This document shows positions 58,962-64,000 of a stretch of 64,000 nucleotides of DNA, piece by piece; the stretch's first letter is position 1; every line of letters starts with the position of its first letter. Made by a program: the position numbers and the translations under genes. A model generated the notes under the pieces. The model was not told the DNA's origin and did no database searches. It saw only the letters and a program-made list of their open reading frames with translations. Source of the stretch: Fennellomyces sp. T-0311 (taxonomy: Eukaryota; Mucoromycota; Mucoromycetes; Mucorales; Lichtheimiaceae); the NCBI GenBank assembly GCA_025266875.1, contig JALLLT010000062.1, forward strand, positions 107,676 through 171,675. Reading direction: 5' to 3'.

Positions 58962-59269
58962 TACTCGATAATAGTCAGTTTCGTTACAAGTATATGTAAC
59001 TTTTGAAAGTTACAGAAAGACAAACATATACCCGGCTATCTGTTTGTTTCCCTGTAACTTTTTTACTTACATATTCTTCTAAAAATGCCCAGTGTTAGCT
59101 ATTATTCCTGTATTTAGAAAGAATTCAAATCAACGTTTAGGAAAAATTCAAAAAATGATCAAATTGAATTTTTTGGCTAATGTAAAGAATTTGGCCAGTC
59201 CGAGGAAAAGCAGTCACATATGTTCATAGGCTATACTGGCGCGTGCCTAGGTGTGGTGCCTTAAACTTT

Positions 59270-59345
59270 GTAGGTCTATATAGCGTAATGGTTTATATGC
59301 CGACTCGGATCTAGTAGGTCCAGTGTTCAAGCCCGGGTCTTGTAT
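59270..59345 (+). repeat. tRNA-like sequence, possible SINE head
   Basis: TATAGCGTAATGGTTTA resembles a pol III A box, and 35 bp later GTGTTCAAGCCCGGG resembles a B box with the T-loop TTCAA. The T stem and acceptor stem pair poorly, so this is not a working tRNA. It is followed by an AT-rich tail. A decayed tRNA or a tRNA-derived SINE are both possible. Confidence 0.4.
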
Positions 59346-60198
59346 ATTTCATATTCAAACTACTAAAAGGTGTATAACTCTTTATAAAACAATGATAATA
59401 CAATAAAAATTATATTGTCATGTACGAAATTTTTTTCTCTATATGATAAAAGCGTTTATAGATAGCTAGTTAAATTATTAAATTTCTATATCACTATAAT
59501 TTGAATAAGAGCTATTGTTATCAGCTGTAGTATCTTCATCACTAGAAATAACAATTAGCTGGCGATTTCAAGTAGGTCTTGGTGAAGAAATTCCATCTGA
59601 TGAGATATCAGTTAATCCCTCTTCTGCCTCTTCATCTTCCGAGTCTTGCAAATCCCAGTCTTCATCTTCTGAATCTAAATCTGATTCACCATGGTCCAAC
59701 AAAGAGAACGCGTTTCTAAAATTTCACGGATGAGTATAGCAAATTACATACTCCGACAGGGTGAAAAGTGAGGTTGTGAATTTTTGACGGTGGCTTATCA
59801 GCCAAGAGGCATAACAGATTGACGCTCCGGTCATTATGGACTTAGATAAAGATAAAAGTTGTGAAAAAAACAAACACCCGTGCAGGAAAAACTGTTTATT
59901 TATTTATCTTACAAATCTGTATAACCTATTTTATAGCTAATTGATAGTAACCCTGATAATAACTTGCCTTACCCATTTTAATAAGATGCACGATCATGCA
60001 ATATTCGAGTTATCTGCCGCAGTGCGATTATTTAAAAGTATATAAAAGTATGATATAAAATGAAAAAGGTTTAGTAGAGTCTATGTTAAAAGGAAAAGTA
60101 TGAAGAAAAGAAATGAAAAAAAGAGAGAAAAATAGAAAGGAAAAAAGCACAGAGATGATAAAAAAATAATAATAAAGATAAAAAGCAGCAATGAAAGT
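59346..60198. other. AT-rich segment without a supported gene
   Basis: The only open frame of note (59515-59733, plus) encodes a Ser/Glu-rich 72-residue sequence with no recognised domain. The rest is AT-rich. It lies between CACTA D and the 3' end of MULE 2, and may include that element's terminal repeat, which I could not delimit. Confidence 0.35.
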
Positions 60199-63100
60199 TT
60201 AAGGGTAGTATTGGACGTATCTATGGACATTGCGTGAGTTTGCTGAGCGTATTTGTTGGTTTTGATGCTGGCGAACAACTCTGAGGTACTCCTCTGTGTC
60301 GTCGTTTTCAAATGCTTCATCGAATCGACGTCGTTGATTTGCTGGTAACATCATTCGGTAATGGCTGAGAGCTTCCAGCATCTGACGTTGCGATTCTTGG
60401 TATTGCAGACGTATTTGCTAGTGTCGCTGGTATATAAGATCAAACTGATCTTCAGATCTACCCAAGCGCATCCACAAGTTAACTTCAGCATCGCCACTGT
60501 TCGCATCTACACCGTTTTCAGTCGCAGGCGGAGCCATAGCAACCACGCCGTTGTCGTCGTCATCACTGATTACTATGACATCCTCCTCGACTGATACACC
60601 GTCAATCTTCAACTGTTCTTCATTACCAGCTACGATGGCTTCGTTCTCTTGGTCTGAAGCAGTGAAATCGGCTGGCACGTCTATAAAATTGATTATAATA
60701 AAACATTTAGCATTGCAAACCTCACCGATCTTAGTGTATTGTACAATAATTAACACACCTTCCCAGGTAGGGTGAACAAGGTCTGTATCGACAGTATCTA
60801 CTGATGGTAGATCAGATTCTTCGTCGAGCAAGGGAGGAAGCGGGGTAAGCTGTATAAGGTGGTAGAGATATAATCCACGCTACGTGTGCATTGAATCACA
60901 TTAGAAACTGATATGCCGACTTCCTATAGGTAAGCATACATTTCGATGAACATGCACATATGGTGCAGTATCTTTGCGTTCAATATACACTTCAAGTGCA
61001 GCAAAAGCATTTGTCGTTCGTCTAACGTTATCGTTGAAACGTTTGATCAGATGCTTACAAAGCATAAACCTGTTGTTGGCAAAAGAAGGGCAGCCGCACG
61101 TCCAGTCTTCCAACGATGGCATATACACCTGGTCTGCATCCGCACGTTCTTGATGATTCCGTCGCATATACCCCTTGGTTATGGCCCGCCATGTCCTCGC
61201 AAACTCCATCTCCCAGTCTAATGGCTGGCGTCGATTTCTAAACTTAAGCTCAAACTTTGCTCGGATAAGCGGGAGCTGTTGATTCGTGATGATCCAGATC
61301 AACATGTCGAGTCTAGGGCGAGGTCAATTCAAAAGAAAATCCCTCTTTAAGACTCTCCACTGCGTCTCGATCATCATTGTCGTCTTTGCCATGGGGATGT
61401 TGTCGGGACGGCTGCTGCGGGACCATCGGTGCCACCATACCCGTTCATACCAGCGGTTGTACATGTATGCCCACACGTCCGGAAGTTCATGGCGAACACA
61501 ATACTCGTACATTTCCTGACTAGCATTCTGACGCAGCTGACGTTCATCTTTACGGCCAACTAAATCCATATTAACAATATACCCTATGTTTTACACAGGT
61601 TGATCTTCATAACGTACTATTTGGGAATGGAATGTGCGGATGCATATCATAGTGCCTACGCATCATGGCCACAATTTCATCGCGGCACTCCACATCGGGG
61701 CAAAGTTTTCCACTACGGTCTTCCGGTGGGACAAAGCACAGCGAAACAAAAGGAAATTGCGTGCGAGCATCTTGTGCATCGTAACGCGGGTCTTCCACTT
61801 TATCTTCTGCGAGCCGTAGCTTCACAGCTCGCTGCAAGTGCCATAAGCACAGGCGATTTGTATCCCGGCCGAAAACTGACTCGATAGCGTTAATCTGGCC
61901 CATATCCTTGTCCGAAAACAGGAAAGTTGGTCTAAGCCCGTGGGTATGAAGGGTACGGAAAAAACGACATATCATTTCCTGGCGCGTTGGTGCTCTCTCG
62001 TTTCCTGAAGCATGCCCCTGGCTATCGCCTAAGAACATGTATGCAATGGGGAAACCGCATCCATTAAAATTCGCCATGACACCAAAGAGCTCGTATCCCA
62101 TTCTATTCGTCTTATACGTAGAATCGACATGGAATTCTCGTACCAGAGGGGAAGAACACGCCGAAACAAAAAACTCGGTAACAAAACCGAAACCAACAAC
62201 ACCATTATAATTTCGATAAAAAATCTGTATTTTATTCATCATAAATATGTATGAACTCTTTATCGTTGTCTACCATTTTTGTTGCATAGTAATCATCGCA
62301 AAGAAAGCTATGGTCATGCACATATGGTTATCTTACACATACCTTACGGATCCCATTGGTACCTCTATCAATGTGCATGATAGCTGAGGTAAGCTGGTTT
62401 TCGTGCAGCTTACATCGCCCTTCGACTTGCCGAGACCATGTCGCATATACCTACCGCTCCATCATTGTATCGGCATCATATCAGCAGTTTTAACTTACCT
62501 GTGGCTGCGTAACAATACCGGCAGCAGTAGGAAAACGAGTAACAATATGGCGGTACAGCGATTGAGCATTAAACTCATCTGCATTATCCACTATGTACTG
62601 GCGAACCTCCTGTGGCATCTCAGTCCCAATAAACTCCGGTTGTTCTGGAGGAGGGTGGGCAGTAGGATGCTGAAGCTTCACATATACGTACCCATTGTCC
62701 CGGTCGATGTATCCCGAGATTTGACCGCCACAGGAATAAGTTTCCATTCGGTAAATCAGGTGATTTCGCTGATCGTCAGGTACTTGACGCTGCACAGCAG
62801 TGTCTTGGCAGCAGACGTACTTAAACGCGGTCGTGCATCGTTTCCTCGGGCTGGTTACGTACTTTAGGTAGTACCTGTAACCATCGCATGCCTCGATTCG
62901 ACTGATGATATAAAGAATAAGAGCGCGATCATCATCCAGTTCTGCCATGGCTCCTTCAATCAATACGTCGCCGTCATATACATAAAATACACCTTCTAAA
63001 GCATTTGCTCAGATATCAGTAAAGTCTCTTTCATTACAATTCTTCATACCTTCTGTGGGCAATGGAATGAATTCAAGCACTTCATCTAATGTTGTCACAA

Positions 63101-63242
63101 AATCAGAAGCACCACGCCCCACCTGGCTTTGTCTGCGACGGCAAATGGAACAAGTACTGTAGCTCTCAGAATTTCCCCTGAAAAGCTCGACAGGACGATA
63201 GCATCTGCAGCCTGAGCACATGAGTAGTTCTGGTGTTTCCAT
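60199..63242 (-). pseudogene. MULE 2 transposase (two in-frame stops)
   Basis: The gene starts at 63242 with a CxxC-CxxC zinc module (MCSGCRCYRPVELFRG, TCSICRRRQ). The next exon (about 62950-62500) carries a FAR1-like binding region (YSCGGQISGYIDRDNGYVYV). The DDE domain spans 62270-61607: REFHVDSTYKTNRMGYELFG, FPIAYMFLGDSQGH, LFSDKDMGQINAIESVFG and LCLWHLQRAVKLR. WRVLKRDFLLN follows (to 61327), then RPRLDMLIWI after a stop, and the SWIM finger WTCGCPSFANNRFMLCKHL (about 61120-61065). The C-terminal exons are acidic (VIVISDDDDNG) and end in a Gln/Arg-rich helix. TGA at 61324-61326 and TAG at 60418-60420 interrupt an otherwise continuous frame; both fit C-to-T changes (CGA, CAG). TIRs were not found. 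Confidence 0.8.
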
Positions 63243-63275
63243 AATAAAGAGTAAAGAGTGAGCAATCTGTTGCTT

Positions 63276-64000
63276 TCATAAAAAAAATCTTAGTTGTATA
63301 CTGTCGGAAATCAAAATCAGAGGGTGGCTCATCCGTGAAATTATAGAAACCTGTTGACAAGTACCATGGTCCAAGTTTTGGGCAAGCTCATTTTCCTCTG
63401 CACTATCAATCTGATAAATAGTACGAAGGCAATGCAAAAAGCGGCTCCATAGTTCTTCATTATGCTTGCGTTTCCAAATAAAGAAGTTTAAACTTGCTTT
63501 GATTTGGCTTTTGGTGAATGACTTGGGAAACATACGAATTTTGATGCCATTCCATGTGCCTAAACAGATAAATAAGTTTTGATACTATATAAAACTAAAG
63601 ACTTTACCTTCAATTGTATTGGTGTGAACGCCATCTTCTGTTACAAATTCTCTTGAATGATTAACAGTAAAATGCTGAAAACCATAATTTTGTCCATGTC
63701 TTGTAACCAAGTGTGGAATTCGTTCATATGCTTTCCAACAATCAGTATGAATAATAGATCCTGGAGCAACATGTTTCTTGATTAACTTGAGCAACGTTTT
63801 GGCATTTCATTTTTTGATAGGAACTAGAAAAAGATGACATTCAGGTGTTTTTTCCATACCTCCAAGAACCTATTGACCTTAAAAATTAGTTAGCTTAAGT
63901 TAAAGGCATATAACCAAGCTTACCTTCAACCATATGACCAACATTATACTTGCGTTTCCCAAACTTAGACTCATCAATTTCAACAATAATGCCTGGACCT
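63276..64000 (-). pseudogene. Merlin (IS1595/ISXO2-like) transposase, partial
   Basis: The 5' part lies beyond the window. From 64000 downwards the frame reads GIIVEIDESKFGKRKYNVGH, an intron (about 63924 to 63875), then VLGGMEKTPECHLFLVP and LLKLIKKHVAPGSIIHTDCW. After an intron near 63560-63607, WNGIKIRMFPKSFTKSQIKA and FFIWKRKHNEELW follow. The DDE triad is visible as the Asp in EIDESKFG, the Asp in HTDCWKAY and the Glu in NTIEG. TGA at 63807-63809 (after PIKK) fits CGA to TGA. Merlin is the eukaryotic branch of the bacterial IS1595 superfamily. The gene is tail-to-head with MULE 2, 34 bp away. Confidence 0.8.

Larger units (their letters stand above)
50283..59094. mobile_element. CACTA element copy D (both main genes open)
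   Basis: 8812 bp, of which 2299 bp (56663-58961) are a later insertion. Ends are CACTGCGCAAAATTAGAAG and, inverted, CACTGGGCATTTTTAGAAG, with target duplication TTA (50280-50282 and 59095-59097). It is nearly identical to copy C along the whole length. Both tnp2 and the accessory gene are free of frameshifts, making this the only copy in the window that could be autonomous. Whether the displaced right end still works is unknown. Confidence 0.97.

Noticed and set aside
59270..59345. Functional tRNA gene
   Set aside because: Acceptor and T stems do not pair well and no convincing anticodon arm forms.

Overview
The window looks like a transposon-rich block of a fungal chromosome, most likely Mucoromycota. 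The reasons are short GT-AG introns (about 45-80 bp), TATA-box promoters, AATAAA-like polyadenylation signals, chromodomain Ty3 retrotransposons, and CACTA/CMC, MULE, hAT and Merlin transposases. The taxon is an inference. I found no housekeeping gene, rRNA, canonical tRNA or CRISPR array. Almost every recognisable gene belongs to a mobile element.

Layout. 1-6059 is CACTA copy A, with its left end outside the window. 6523-12840 is a decayed minus-strand Ty3 element (Ty3-A) split by a MULE (8288-12547) with 857-bp terminal inverted repeats and a 10-bp target duplication. 12841-18545 holds a degenerate Plavaka-like CMC element. 18546-19562 is another minus-strand Ty3 reverse transcriptase fragment. 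19563-43839 is one plus-strand chromodomain Ty3 element (Ty3-B), stretched to 24 kb by five nested insertions whose target duplications I could read: a solo LTR in gag, CACTA copy B in the reverse transcriptase, a DDE-type DNA transposon in the reverse transcriptase/RNase H linker, a solo LTR in RNase H, and CACTA copy C in the integrase zinc finger. 43840-48760 is a CACTA remnant (copy E) with an apparently intact hAT element inside it. 49717-50196 is a small unassigned three-exon gene. 50283-59094 is CACTA copy D, whose two main genes are open throughout, with a 2.3-kb Helitron-like insertion near its right end. 59270-59345 is a tRNA-like repeat. 60199-63242 is a second, decayed MULE gene, and 63276-64000 is part of a Merlin (IS1595/ISXO2-like) element.

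The most interesting system is the CACTA family (copies A-D). It has CACTG termini and, in the copies that can be checked, 3-bp target duplications. Each copy carries tnp2 and a convergent four-exon accessory gene. The accessory protein has conserved landmarks: a coiled coil, a central FD-x-F-x-N-x-V domain, a RECMSPE-[LI]-[ST]-D block, a Y-x3-LD block and a C-terminal LPxWA. A third, weakly coding, intron-containing transcription unit runs divergently from the accessory gene towards the element end. Clusters of GCCAAG hexamers sit upstream of tnp2, with 19-21 bp spacing in C and D; they are candidate binding sites for the accessory protein. Copy D is the only copy with both main reading frames intact and is a candidate autonomous driver for the others.

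Several older elements share one decay signature: isolated in-frame stops at positions best explained as CAA, CAG or CGA codons changed by C-to-T transition. This suggests cytosine deamination of silenced repeats.
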